From Gonatopus flavifemur (lineage: Eukaryota > Arthropoda > Insecta > Hymenoptera > Dryinidae): a DNA stretch of 64,000 nucleotides. Location: the NCBI GenBank assembly GCA_018340375.1, contig JAFFJZ010000009.1, positions 806,001-870,000 of the forward strand. The letters are read 5' to 3'. Under the pieces are notes generated by a model. It saw only the letters and a program-made list of their open reading frames with translations. It was not told the DNA's origin and made no database searches. Made by a program: the position numbers and the translations under genes. Of this stretch, positions 1 through 11,423 are shown piece after piece; positions within the stretch are counted from its first letter, which is position 1, and every line of letters begins with the position of its first letter.

Positions 1-154
1 TTTTTCAATTTTTCAAATGTAACAAACGGATCTATAGCTTCCTCACACTTCTCAAAGGTTTTTTTCTATAGATAACCTCATCATTCATTCATTTTTCATT
101 AATTTTTTTTTGTGATACATACTTCAAATTATTTGTATCTTATTGTTTATTGTT

Positions 155-398
155 CCCTGGCGAAAAAAAGGCGTGCACATAACGTGCAAGTTCAAACAGC
201 GTACCAATAACGTGATTCTGGCCAATATACGTTCAATGCACGCTTACTTCAATATAAGCGTGAGTACAGCGTGCATGAACGCTTTTCTTCACGCTCGATC
301 TACGCTCAACTGCACCAATAGACTCTCAATACACTCTCATGTGACGGTAATAACACTCCTATGCGACGCTCCAAATGCACGCTTTATTTTCACCAGGG
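155..398. repeat. CCCTGG-ended MITE, copy A
   Basis: A 244-bp non-autonomous element. It begins CCCTGGCGAAAA and ends TTTTCACCAGGG, so the ends are inverted repeats. It is flanked on both sides by TT, read as a 2-bp target duplication. The interior has many GCGTG/CACGC words and no real ORF. A closely similar copy lies in the opposite orientation at 32849-33086. The open frame across it is not a gene. Confidence 0.8.
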
Positions 399-780
399 TT
401 GTCATGATTACATAAACCGTAACCACCTACAATCCATCCATTTATTTAATCATCCTCTTAATATGATAATAACCTGTCAATAATAACCTGTCAACACATC
501 GCTTCATTGAGAGATTATTTATGTTTCTGATGAATCGATTTTCGATACAATGTATCGCAATGTATACCAGATTATACATACATATATGAAATCAGCGTTA
601 TTGGATGTTTGGATTATAATATACATTAACTGAAGTGACTGCTAAAACGGACAGAATATTGGATGTCCCAAGAAGGAAAGAGAAAGAATACCTCTATGCC
701 AATGGAAGAAACCCTCCCGAATTCCGATGACGAAGAACTATCGTCGCTATCGTGATTAAAATGAATCGAAAGTGGCGATG

Positions 781-1084
781 ATGAAGAAAAATCCTCATGT
801 TTTGATCGCATGAAAATTTGAAACCTTTGTATCTCGGGATCGCGTGAACGGATCAACTTCGTAGTGTGCTTAATCGAAAGTGTATATTCGAATTATATGA
901 TAGAAGTGTAATTATTTTTTCGTGAAATTCAATGCGTGATGAGTTATTGTGGGTTGAAGATTTTTTGACTATGTCAAATCTCAGTTTACGTGTATAGATA
1001 CACGGTAGCGCACGACTTATGCTGTTTCATTTTTTTTCCGGGTTTTCATGTACTTGGCGTCGAGACGCTGCCGCGTCTCTTGAT
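781..1084 (+). repeat. Dispersed repeat, copy 1 (inverted mate at 59190-59512)
   Basis: The sequence from TGATCGCATGAAAATTTG to CGCGTCTCTTGAT recurs in reverse complement at 59190-59512, at roughly 80% identity by eye with small indels. The second copy abuts a gypsy gag relic, so this could be LTR or leader DNA of that retroelement, or an unrelated insert. Which one is not decidable here. Confidence 0.65.
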
Positions 1085-1399
1085 ACACGGAAAAAAATGT
1101 TTAGGTCCATTACGAAGATTTCTTGGTATCCCAGCTAAATGATATCACTGGATTTCGTTGAGATAGAAGTTTAGCTGTAGGAAAGAAACTTTATCGCTGA
1201 TGAAATATAGTTTCAATTACTGAAATATTGAGCGATGAAGTCTATAATTTCACTCCAAAAGAGCGACTGGATCGTATGGGTGCGACACCTGAACACAATT
1301 AACTGCACAGTCTAGCTAACTAATTGAGCTGTAATAGATAGAATTTTTCGCTGGTGTTTCCAAGTGAGCTCACATGGCAGTAGAGGTTATGCATTTTCA

Positions 1400-1550
1400 G
1401 AAGTATTCTGGAAGAGACGTTTGAGATATTTCATGCAATATGAAGAGAACAATTCGAGAAAGATTCTTTCTAGAGAACGAATCATTCTCAAATCTTGTTC
1501 TCTCCATGTTGCATAAGACATCTTGAAAATGTTTTTTAGAATACTTTTGG
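1400..1550. repeat. Imperfect foldback
   Basis: Arms 1400-1466 and 1479-1550 are imperfect reverse complements, roughly 70% by eye, sharing AGTATTCT at the outer ends. The loop is short. It looks like an old hairpin MITE. Confidence 0.55.
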
Positions 1551-2419
1551 AACTGCCTAACCTCTATCGCTACGTGGGAGGTGATCATGAATTTCCACTG
1601 GAATATGAACATTCTGTTTGCAGCATTCTTCCATCGTGTCAGAACGCTATCGGTCGGCTTGACTCCAGATATCTTGAAATGACAGTTTTCAATATCAAAA
1701 CGTTAATATCATATCATAATTCAAAAGTCAACATAATCATGGACTGAATTTCAAAATAAACTCCAATAACTCCAATTGTTAGATGCTTAGGATAACCTCG
1801 ATTTGGAATGTCATCATTCGAGCCAAAAGCTTCTGTACTCCTAATCGAAAGCTTATTCCTATACTGCTCGCAGGATTCCACATATTTCGAATGGATTCAA
1901 TGAATTCCGAAATATTGGTGGATGAGGTTTATTTCTAGATTATATTTTTCCATTTTGCTGAAGTTGGGGTCGTTTATTGGAACGAATTAATAATCGAATG
2001 ACACAATATTCAGCTGTTAGAGATTAGAAAATCTTGCGGTGAATCTTTGAACGATATTTCCAGTTCCAAGAAGATAAACGACGATGATTTATTGAATTTT
2101 GTGAGTTTGAATTTCCGTTTCGTTTCTATAAACGATTCAAACTTCTAAAACATATTTTTCCATGATTCGTGATGTCTCAGTTTTCACATAACGACCAACG
2201 AAATAATTAACTTCAATTCACGAATATCTCGAAATTTATTGAATATACCCTGGTGAAAATGGAGCGTTCTGGGAAGAGTTACAAAGACGTTATTAGAGAG
2301 TCCTATAAGAGTAATCGAAGGGTCAATTCAAAGTATCAGAACCGTTTCGGAGGAGTCATTTGGCGGATGTGAAGCGTGCATGAAAGTGAGCCTAAATGAA
2401 GTAAAAAAAAAGAATTTGC

Positions 2420-2484
2420 AAAGGGGAATCGAACCAAGAACTTCTGAACTCGGGAGAAAGTCCTTTACCGCTAGGCTACCATCG
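2420..2484 (-). other. tRNA-like sequence inside the CCCTGG element
   Basis: Read on the minus strand, the A-box-like TAGCCTAGCGG lies at 2469-2479 and the B-box-like GGTTCGATTCC at 2425-2435. They are about 34 bp apart, as in a tRNA gene. The acceptor ends do not pair and the anticodon stem is irregular. This is therefore a tRNA-derived or SINE-like pol III module, not a working tRNA. A comparable module sits in the related element at 57170-57676. Confidence 0.6.
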
Positions 2485-2820
2485 GTGATTGAAAAATTGG
2501 AACTTCATTTCCCTGATGAACTGTGTCATAAGGGAATGTGCTTTAAATTCAATCTTTCTCATTGAATTGAAATGATTTTTCATCCTAAAAGTTTACAAAT
2601 CAATTTCAATATTCCATGTGCAATCATTAAATGTGCAAAAGAATTTAATTAACTTGCACTTATCAAACATCATCAAATTACAGTTCGATAATTCAAAACA
2701 ATTGTTGTTTAGTAATTATATTGGTAAATGTATCTTGAATACGAATAAAATTTTTCAGCTTAACAACTGGTATAAAAGGTAAAGAATACCCTCTAAACAT
2801 TCTAACCTCAAAATCATATA

Positions 2821-4110
2821 CAGGTTGGTTGAAAAGTTTCTGCGCTCGAAATGAAGGAATACTGTATTTGTTACGAAATATATTTTTTCATTCAATATAA
2901 TCTCCTAGAAGCTCAATACACTTGTTCCAATGATCTTCCAATAATTTTATCCCATCCTTATAATGGTTTTCCGGAAGCTCTGCAAAACAACCGTCTACGG
3001 CTGCTATGACCTCTTCATTCGACGAAAAATGCTCTCCACGAAGGAATTGTTCGAGATTTCTGAAGAGATAGTAGTCGCTAGGAGCCGAATCTGGCGAATA
3101 CGGTGGATATTCAAGCAATTTGTACTTGAGTTCTTTAAATTTAGCCATCGTCAAAACACTTTTGTGAGCAGGTGCATTATCTTGATGAAAAATGATTTTT
3201 TTCTGCTTTAAACCAGGTCTTTTCTCACGAATTTTTTCATCCAGCTGATCCAAAAGGCTGCAGTAATATTCGGAGTTGATTGTTTTACCTCTCTGAAGAT
3301 AATCAATAAACAAAATTCCTTTTGCATCCCAAAAAACTGATGCCATAACCTCCTTTGCTGATCTTTGTGACTTCACCTGCTTTGGAGCTGAACAACCAGC
3401 TTCAGTCCACTGTAAACGTTCTTGATTCAATCTAGGATCATGGTGGTAGATCCAAGTCTCATCCATAGTTATGAAACGACGCAAGAAGTCGGTTTTATTC
3501 TGCTTAAAACGCTCCAAATTACGCTGAGAAATTTATTTTCGATCCAGTTTTTGTTGAATTGTCAACGTGTGCGGCACTAACTTTCCAAACAGTTTTTTTA
3601 TACGTAATTCTTCATGTAAAATATGGGGTACTCGTTCGTCTGAGATGCCTATGGCATTAGCAATTTCACGCTTAGTCAAACTTGGATCTTCACTAACCAT
3701 ATTATGTCCATGCTCAATGATTCCTGCTGTGGTTGCAGTTTTTGGTCGTCCTTCGCGTGGATCGTCTTCAAGGCTAGTACGACCACGTTTAAATTCACCA
3801 GCCCAAAATTCAACGGTGCGTTCTGAAGGTGAGGACTCCTTATACACTTCTAACAATTGTTCATAAATTTCCTTTGCTTTTAAACCCTTCAAAACAAAGA
3901 ATCTAATGACTGCACGATATCCAATTTTTCCATATTAAGAAAAATCAATGACACGTCAACTTCAAATGGCTTGTAAACAAAGAATGAATTGACAGAATGA
4001 CTTGTAACTTTGCATGTGTTCTCAGGACAGGTATACCAACTTGAGAAAAAAAAAGTTCTGAGCTAGCAGTGCTATCTCTTGGTGAGTGCAGGAACTTTCC
4101 AACCAACCTG
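2821..4110 (-). mobile_element. mariner transposon (DD34D), full length but decayed
   Basis: This 1290-bp element has ends starting CAGGTTGGTTG at 2821 and its inverse ending CCAACCAACCTG at 4110. The inverted repeat is about 27 bp, and TA flanks both sides. Size, ends and TSD fit Tc1/mariner. It carries one transposase gene on the minus strand and sits inside an older CCCTGG-ended element, so it inserted later. Confidence 0.92.
2888..3934 (-). pseudogene. mariner transposase, broken
   Basis: This would be a transposase of about 345 residues that cuts and pastes its own element. The ATG is at 3934-3932. An apparent 1-nt loss near 3920 shifts the frame, after which an N-terminal HTH region runs to about 3535. 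An in-frame TAA at about 3533 then interrupts it. The catalytic half follows, with the DETW, HQDNAPAH and APSD motifs. The last two Asp are 34 residues apart, which gives DD34D. The C-terminus is complete at 2888. One frameshift and one stop make it inactive as read; the rest is well preserved. Confidence 0.9.
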
Positions 4111-4387
4111 TAATCCTCAATCAATCAAAACATATACACAAAGGAAGTCCTATAAGCGTGTTGAAAACCTTCACTATCGAAACATCGTAAACATCAGGAA
4201 AGAGTTATTGAAGAGTTGGAGAAGAGTGTTCAGTAGGAAGGGTGCGTTGGACGTTCAATGAAATGGGATAGCACACTCAACCAAATTTGCCTTAGAGTCA
4301 TTTGGGGGTCGAAACTTTTCACAAACGCTTCTGTCACTTTATTGCACGCTTTGACGGTGTTTCAAGCACGTTCGATTTTCACCAGGG

Positions 4388-5072
4388 TATTCGAAGTTTG
4401 ATAATAAGTTTGATCAAGTAAAATGAAAATAAACTTTCGATTGTAATGTCTTTGAAGACATTCCATCCATGTAGAGCTGAGATATCGACATATGAGAATT
4501 GAACTTTTCGCGATACAATCTTCGTGTATTACTGGCGTAAAGTGGTAGAGACCAAAGCAACATTCAAACATTAGCTATCCTCGTTTAGGTGTAGTTCCCA
4601 AACTAGGAAGCTGTGTGAGTCATATAATAATAGGAGCCACTTAGAATTATGCTGTATGTTCGTGATTAATAAACTGCATTACAAACAGTGATAAATACGT
4701 TTTTTGAATTTGTCGTGAATAACAGCTAAACGGTTAATGCATTATAATTATTCCTTCTTGCAGTTGTAAATGAATTTATTGCGAGTCTGGCTATATTCCA
4801 TCAGCCATATATTTCTTTCTATTACAATGAAGTCATTTTTCCCCGTGTAGGAAGAATGATCTGGTGGAATTTGGCACAAACTTCTGGTTTCTTACTGGAT
4901 AGTTTCAAAACTCGTGGCTTTGACATTGTAAAAAGTAAAATGTTATGATTCGTTCTCATGAAACAAAGTGCGAAATAAAAGTCACGTATTCACCTATGAA
5001 TTGAATAAAATGTTCAGCTCCTTACTCATGGTACAGAAACAACTATCATCCATACTTCGGACATATGATCTC
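4388..5072. other. Intergenic DNA without a gene
   Basis: AT-rich sequence with no recognised gene, RNA or repeat end. The open frame at 4362-4571 (minus) has no domain and overlaps the repeat boundary, so it is not called. Confidence 0.55.
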
Positions 5073-6305
5073 TGTAAAATCCAATTGTATAGTATGTTCC
5101 GTTTCACATAATCCATGTAATCAATCGCACGGATTAATGTTTATTCACTCACTCAATGATAATTTATGGAACATCTAGAATACTTATCAATGGAAAAAGA
5201 GTTTCAAATGTTTCATACCATAAAATTACATGATTTCGTCCTCTGGATGTTTTCATATTTCATGTAAATACGGTGGAGATAATACAAATGACAAAGCGAA
5301 AAATATCTTCGAAATTGGGTTTTGCGCACTCTGATTTATAGATTTTAGAGAGGTCCTCACGCTCCGTTTAATATCCCAGCCAAGTGCTGAGCGGTACGGT
5401 TTACATATGCATGTCCCCTTGCTCCGGTCCTTTTTTCTCTTCTCATGTGAAATTCTTTCAGAACTTTCCATGGTACACGGAAAGAACTCTGAAGCTACCG
5501 TAGTATGTGAGTCCGTCGCACTATAGTAGCTTGGCTGCCCACATACGAGCGTAGTGCCGCTGTGTACCAAAGTTGATTCGACAGTCAGCCAATGTGGTAT
5601 GACGAAGCGCCAAACTGAATTCGCTCCCGTGTAATACCACGATCGTATGGCTCAGGAGCAAACAGACCTCGACGCGCGTAGTGGGGAGCAGCGCGAGTAC
5701 GCGCGTCGAGGTCTGTTTGCTCCTGAGCCATACGATCGTGGTATTACACGGGAGCGAATTCAGTTTGGCGCTTCGTCATACCACATTGGCTGACTGTCGA
5801 ATCAACTTTGGTACACAGCGGCACTACGCTCGTATGTGGGCAGCCAAGCTACTATAGTGCGACGGACTCACATACTACGGTAGCTTCAGAGTTCTTTCCG
5901 TGTACCATGGAAAGTTCTGAAAGAATTTCACATGAGAAGAGAAAAAAGGACCGGAGCAAGGGGACATGCATATGTAAACCGTACCGCTCAGCACTTGGCT
6001 GGGATATTAAACGGAGCGTGAGGACCTCTCTAAAATCTATAAATCAGAGTGCGCAAAACCCAATTTCGAAGATATTTTTCGCTTTGTCATTTGTATTATC
6101 TCCACCGTATTTACATGAAATATGAAAACATCCAGAGGACGAAATCATGTAATTTTATGGTATGAAACATTTGAAACTCTTTTTCCATTGATAAGTATTC
6201 TAGATGTTCCATAAATTATCATTGAGTGAGTGAATAAACATTAATCCGTGCGATTGATTACATGGATTATGTGAAACGGAACATACTATACAATTGGATT
6301 TTACA
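5073..6305. repeat. Perfect palindrome, 608-bp arms, 17-bp spacer
   Basis: Left arm 5073-5680 and right arm 5698-6305 are exact reverse complements wherever I compared them. The spacer is 5681-5697. Consequently the same 105-codon frame appears on the minus strand (5253-5570) and the plus strand (5808-6125). Its product resembles nothing known to me, so it is not called as a gene. No target duplication or transposon end is evident. Exact identity means either very recent inverted duplication, gene conversion, or a foldback assembly/amplification artefact. Confidence 0.93.
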
Positions 6306-6310
6306 TTGGA

Positions 6311-6382
6311 TTTTGGGGGTTGTCTGAGGTTCGATAGAGCGGGATTTCTTCCGCTCTATCGAACCTCAGACAACCCCCAAAA
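6311..6382. repeat. Perfect hairpin, 32-bp arms
   Basis: Arms 6311-6342 and 6351-6382 are exact reverse complements around an 8-nt loop. The hairpin begins 5 bp after the end of the large palindrome. It does not look like a terminator in this eukaryotic setting. It may be a small foldback or part of the same rearrangement. Confidence 0.9.
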
Positions 6383-8399
6383 CTATTGGAGACGATATTT
6401 CTTATTCGCGCAATGAACAAGTAACTCGATGATACAAGAAATAAAAGGTGGAGAAATTCTATGCACCGTGTGCACCTATTTAATCGTGTCTTCATGGGAA
6501 ATCGTTTATTTCACAGTTCTTTTAGGATCGGTACAAAATACCAACGATTATTTCATTTTCAAATGTTTTCAAATATTGAATGAAAACATATATTGTTTTT
6601 TTTCCGATTTTTTGGTTCTCTTCCCACGCCAGATGTAGATTGAAATGTTTCAAACGTAAAAAACCTCAAATGAAAATTGCATTTCCGTATGTTGAAAAGA
6701 CTTGAGAGGGGGAACTGATAGAGAGAATTAAATTAAATGTGGTTCTTTTGTTCCATAATAATTCCGGTGGGCGTATATCGTAAGATACGGATTTTACAAT
6801 CATTGGATACGAATTGAATTTCCAACGTATTACTCAGATATTAGTAATTTGGTGAGCGATTCAATTTCACCTGGTAGGTTTCAAATTTCCCTCCAGGTGC
6901 CGAAAATGTCTCGAATTTATATACGATGTGCGGGGGAAGTTTTGATTGCGTGTATCGTGAATATTGGGTCGGATAAAACGCTGTCAACTACTGAGAGAAC
7001 TTTTGTGAAATGAAAACTAATTGGATATTTTTCCTCTGGTTGAAAAAATCAAAAGCAGAAAATCATACTCCTCGACATTCAATTGATACCAAATTGATAT
7101 ATGAAAAAAAAGATACATATAAAACAAAAGGGATGAAAATTTGAAAAGAATGAATGAAAAATTTATAAAATTGATATATCTAGCACGTTAAAAATAAATT
7201 GATTATAATCTGTAACTGGGATACCTTGGAATCAATGTTGAAGAGTCAATCCACATGAAGTGATCTCAGAGCTGAATTAACAATTTATTTAACAATTCAA
7301 AGAAAACATTTATTTTCCAAACTATGTCACTCCTATGTGAGGCTAGTTGAAAACATGTACTATTATATGGTTATGACTGCCCGTTTGAGAATGGCAACCA
7401 GTTTTGTAACGACAAGCGCACTATTTTCTGTGTTTGTAGGCTCTTGCTAAAACTGTGATGACTCTTTACTGATTCATCTCAGTTTTTCCATAGCGACTCA
7501 ATTTTAGGCACACATCGGTATACGTAGTATACCGAGCCAGGGTGTCTACTATAGATCTATACTATAGATGCTTTCTCAAACAATCTTTTTATTTTATCAG
7601 CTACTTTATGAGCCACGTTTGAAAAACTGACACTTTTGTTATTAACCTTTTTTATGATTCTCAGATTAATAAGCATTGCAATCACACATTGAGAAGAGAA
7701 TGCAATCGAATTTGAGTTTTGTAGTTGCGGAAGTCATGTTCTAATTGAGGTTACTGTGGAAGTGAGTGCAACATTCATAATCATAAAGACATAGAATCGA
7801 GACAATCAATTAGAATTGAGTAAATGAAGGCAATGAATGAGAGAAATGAAAAGAGTCATGTAGGAAAGAGATAAAACATTTTAACAGAAAACACTCAGAC
7901 CAATAAAGGTTTCTTTATTCTATACATTGTATTAAATAAAGAAAGTAATACTAATTCCATTTTTCTCCTCTCTCTGAGGGATCCACACGAGTTCGGTCAT
8001 ATCTATTGCACATTTTTATGGTCATAATACAGTTACAGTAACTACAGAATGGACTCGGACTCAAATTCAGCTACATTGTTTTTTTCAGTGCACGCACGCA
8101 CTTGCTTCCTCAATATTCCGCATGAATTTCATGCTAATGGGTAAACTGAATTCGGTGATTTTCCACAATTGTTTACGATGATTCCATCATTGATTAATCA
8201 CAGCTATAGCGTTCGAATCATAATATCTCTACTTATTTCGAAAATTCACGTGAAATAGTGGATTTTTACCTATTTTTATGTACTTTGGGGGCTTTGCGCG
8301 ACCGGAGGACATCGATATTTTTTATTGATTTTTTTAAATATTTTTCGTCATTCCAAATCGCAACTTTTCCGCGGTATAGCGACTCGAGAAGAAAAAGTT
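6383..8399. other. Intergenic DNA without a gene
   Basis: About 2 kb of AT-rich sequence with no recognised gene or RNA. Around 7520-7570 there are short palindromic words (GGTATACGTAGTATACC and a CTATAGAT cluster). Nothing else stands out. Confidence 0.5.
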
Positions 8400-8454
8400 G
8401 AGTTTTTTCGGCCCACCCTACTGAACATACCCATGTGGAAATTGCTGGAGTTGA

Positions 8455-8935
8455 CAAATCGCCCAGTACTGGAAAGGTTGTATTTGCCAGACTTTGGCAA
8501 AAACAATTGTTCCTGTTCAGGCCCATTGCTGTTTCTCAACTGGCTGTACATGTTCGACGGAGTTGAGACGGTATTGGTTGGCGTGGACAGACAGTGTTGG
8601 GCCAGTAATGAATCAATACTGGCCGGAAAATACACGGATCGTAGTGTAACGGAGCCGCGCCAGTACTGTGCCAGAGTTGGGATGATCATTCAATATATCC
8701 AATCGACAATGAAGAGCCAGGATCGGTAGGGCAAGGGCTAACTACGAAATCGATAGTCGAACTACGTTAAAATTATGTCTATGGAAATTCGGCTGTTATG
8801 GTAAACCGAAGCGGCGCCAGTACTGAGTCAGAGTTGGGATGACCATTTCATATATTCGATAGCCGACCATATGCCGGTATTGGTATGGCACTGATTGGCT
8901 ACGAAATTTGTAATCAACTGAATCAGTATAGCCAC
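8455..8935 (+). repeat. Degenerate tandem-repeat block 1
   Basis: A unit starting near CGCGCCAGTACTG and continuing through CAGAGTTGGGATGA and ATTCGATAG recurs at about 8652 and 8817, a period near 165 bp. The preceding 190 bp are shared with the start of block 2 at about 9935. Open frames here on both strands are by-products of the repeat. No function is visible. Confidence 0.6.
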
Positions 8936-9924
8936 TTCTTCGCCCACCTAATATGGTAAATGAATCAGGTCATTTTTGCTACCTAATGGCGCAGCTTTGG
9001 TGAACCACCAGATGCATGTTTATTCGGGGATTTCTTTTGACGAAAGTTGATAACCGATTCCAAAGCCAGTCAGTCCCCCATTAGTTCAGGCACATTGTTT
9101 TCGACCTAACATATCGTACTCCCTCCAACTCTGGCTCTGTTCTGGCATAGCTTTGGCTCACCACAACACCCAATCTCCGCTATTTCAATATTCTGCCAAT
9201 AATATTATTATAATGAACAGAGTTCACGCGAGTCATGTAAACCAATGTCTGGTTGTTTGTATATATGTATATATTCCAAGAGCCAGCAATCTCCATTCAC
9301 ACTCGTTATACGCATTCAAATTTTCTCGTACATTTATCAGACACACACACACACAGATTTGGGTGTTCTTAGAGAGTAGTTCCACGTAAAATCGTCGATC
9401 TGAATTCCCAAATATGTCTTATAATAGAGTGAAAAAATATCGTGAATTTCAAAAAGTTTCAGTCGATGATACAGATTCTGACAATGAAGAAAGTAACCAA
9501 GGTTAATATATGATATAATCAGCATTTATGGTATTTTTACACCATTCAAACTACTTACAACCCTAACAGATCCCCAATAGTTTTCTGCTTCAAATTTTCG
9601 ATAAAAACGCAAAAAGTACAGGAGTTTTCAAGGAGCTCATAATGAATACAATATATTTATGAAGAACTCTTTTAGAATTGTGCTATTTGGGAAACTATTT
9701 TGAAAAGGAATGATTGTCAGTGAGTGTTTTCAACCAGTAATTCACTATTGAACCGATACTGATACCGATTGTACTCAAATAGCACAAGCACTTTTCAAAC
9801 ATTCCAAGCTTGTGCAAGCTTGTTTCAAGCAATCTAAGCATGTGATCACGCATAGAATGTGCAAATAATCCACGCGGTAAACAATGTTCTAAAATCACTC
9901 CCGATTATGTCAATTCATTATGAC

Positions 9925-10530
9925 GAATGGCGTGTTACTGGCAAGGTTGTATTTGCCAAAGTTCGGCAAAAACAACTGTGCCTATTCAGAATCATTACCG
10001 TTTTTCAACTGTCGCCGAACATTCGAAAAATTTCAGACGGTATTGGCTCGCGTGGACAGACGGTATAGGGTCAGTATCGAATGAATACTGTCTGGACAAT
10101 ACCCAGGATTTCGAGAAACGGTACCGCGCCAGTATTCAGCCAGAGTCGGTATTATCATTCCATATGTACCACAGACGGTAATATGCCAGTAATGATATGA
10201 CTCTGGCTGACTACGGAATCGATAGTCGATTGATGTTGCAATTATGATCTTGGCAACTCGGCTGTTGTGGTCAGCCGGAGTCGCGCCAGGTTTGAGCCAG
10301 AGTTGGTATTATGATTCAATATGTTCGATAGACGACATGGTACCAGTATTGGTGGGACTCTGGTTGACTACGGAATCGGTAGTCGATTGACATTAAAATC
10401 ACGATCTTGGCAACTTGATTGTTGTAGTGACCCGGAGTCGCGCCAGTATCAAGACAGAGTTGGTATGATCATTCAATACGTTCGATAGAGAACAATGAAC
10501 CAGTATTGGTAGAATCTTGTTTCACTACGG
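9925..10530 (+). repeat. Degenerate tandem-repeat block 2
   Basis: It parallels block 1 (shared GGTTGTATTTGCCA, GGCAAAAACAA and GCGTGGACAGAC words). It then carries three diverged units beginning near 10125, 10282 and 10438, with a period of about 157 bp. Units share GCGCCAGTAT, CAGAGTTGGTAT and ACTACGGA words. It looks like an old satellite or TE-internal array. Confidence 0.6.
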
Positions 10531-10601
10531 AGTCTATGGTAAATTGCGTGACTACAAGGGAATTGGTGCAATGAATGAGAATTTAAGTGGTCCGTTGTCA
10601 A

Positions 10602-10675
10602 CTTGGAGATCAGCTGATGTGATAGAGACTCTGTTTCTCACTCGCAGGTCCCGGGTTCAATCCTCGCCCAGTGAA
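10602..10675 (+). other. tRNA-like sequence
   Basis: An A-box-like CAGCTGATGTGATAG lies near 10611 and a good B-box GGTTCAATCC at 10654-10663. Spacing is tRNA-like. The acceptor and T-stem do not pair properly, so it is a tRNA-derived relic or the head of a SINE. It sits directly after repeat block 2. Confidence 0.5.
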
Positions 10676-10904
10676 CTTTCATGAAACCACTTCCAAAGCG
10701 TCTTTCTCAGATAACGGTGATGAGACAAATAGATTCACAAAGTTTTGGAAGTTCAAATTCAATGTATTTTTTTTTCACTCAAGATATAACTCCGGGGATC
10801 TCTAATTACCAGCACTGTGCCAGTACTGGGTTTGGTCTGAATTCCTACATAGGATGTATTATTTTGACCCTCTACCACTCCTCATCCAGGTGTGGTAGAA
10901 CAAT

Positions 10905-11395
10905 TGGTTCTGTTGCCATGCCAGAGTTCCACCATAGTAGGCACACACCAAATATCGCTACCGACGTGGTGGTAAATGTTTTACTGGCCCTTATGTAAAA
11001 TGATGTTATCATTCCGACTCCTTGCCAGTACCGTCCAAACCACTGGCCCCATAATAGTAGGGTTAGATTTGACAATACTGGCAACTCTCGCAACAGTGCT
11101 CAGCCAGTACAGAAACACATCCGTCTATCCACATAGCACAAAGCTATGCCAGTGCGGGAGTCATTCCGTGCCCAGTACTGGCCAAACAACTGATTCTGTT
11201 GCAATGCCAGAGGTCCACCATAGTAGGCACACACCAAATATTGCTACCGACGTGGTGGTAAATGTTTTACCGGCCCTTATGTAAAATGATGTTATCATTC
11301 CGACTCCTTGCCAGTACCGTCCAAACCACTGGCCCCATAAGGGCAAGGTTGGATTTGCCAGTACTGGCAACTCTGGCAACAGTACCGCGCCAGTA
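10905..11395 (+). repeat. Tandem duplication, about 286-bp offset
   Basis: About 195 bp beginning TCTGTTGCCATGCCAGAG (near 10908) recurs from near 11194, at over 90% identity through CCAAACCACTGGCCCCATAA and then lower. CCAGTACTGG words are frequent. The open frames at 10681-10998, 10976-11284 and on the minus strand merely reflect the repeat. Confidence 0.75.
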
Positions 11396-11423
11396 GCGGC
11401 CCGTGTGTACATTTCCACATGGG

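Larger units (their letters stand above)
399..2247. other. Intergenic DNA without a gene
   Basis: No coding region or RNA gene is recognised. The stretch holds a dispersed repeat (781-1084) and an imperfect foldback (1400-1550). The rest is AT-rich unique-looking sequence. The short frame at 626-856 (minus), with a serine run, has no recognisable domain. Confidence 0.6.
2248..4387. mobile_element. CCCTGG-ended element containing a mariner and a tRNA-like sequence
   Basis: The left end is CCCTGGTGAAAAT at 2248 and the right end is ATTTTCACCAGGG ending at 4387. Both sides are flanked by TA, read as a 2-bp target duplication. With the nested mariner (2821-4110) removed, about 850 bp of the host element remains. 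Inside is a tRNA-like sequence on the minus strand (2420-2484). There is no transposase of its own, so it is non-autonomous. The same ends occur at 155, 32849 and 57170. Confidence 0.72.

Noticed and set aside
5253..6125. Identical 105-codon frames on opposite strands as a duplicated gene
   Set aside because: The frame exists twice only because of the exact palindrome. It starts at a non-ATG codon, has no domain, and low-complexity composition argues against coding.
8325..8729. 134-codon open frame as a gene
   Set aside because: It runs through the CCAGTACTGG tandem repeat, has a comparable frame on the opposite strand, and shows no motif.
10602..10675. Functional tRNA gene
   Set aside because: A and B boxes are present but acceptor and T stems do not pair; the same applies to 2420, 16436, 20580, 30780 and 57345.
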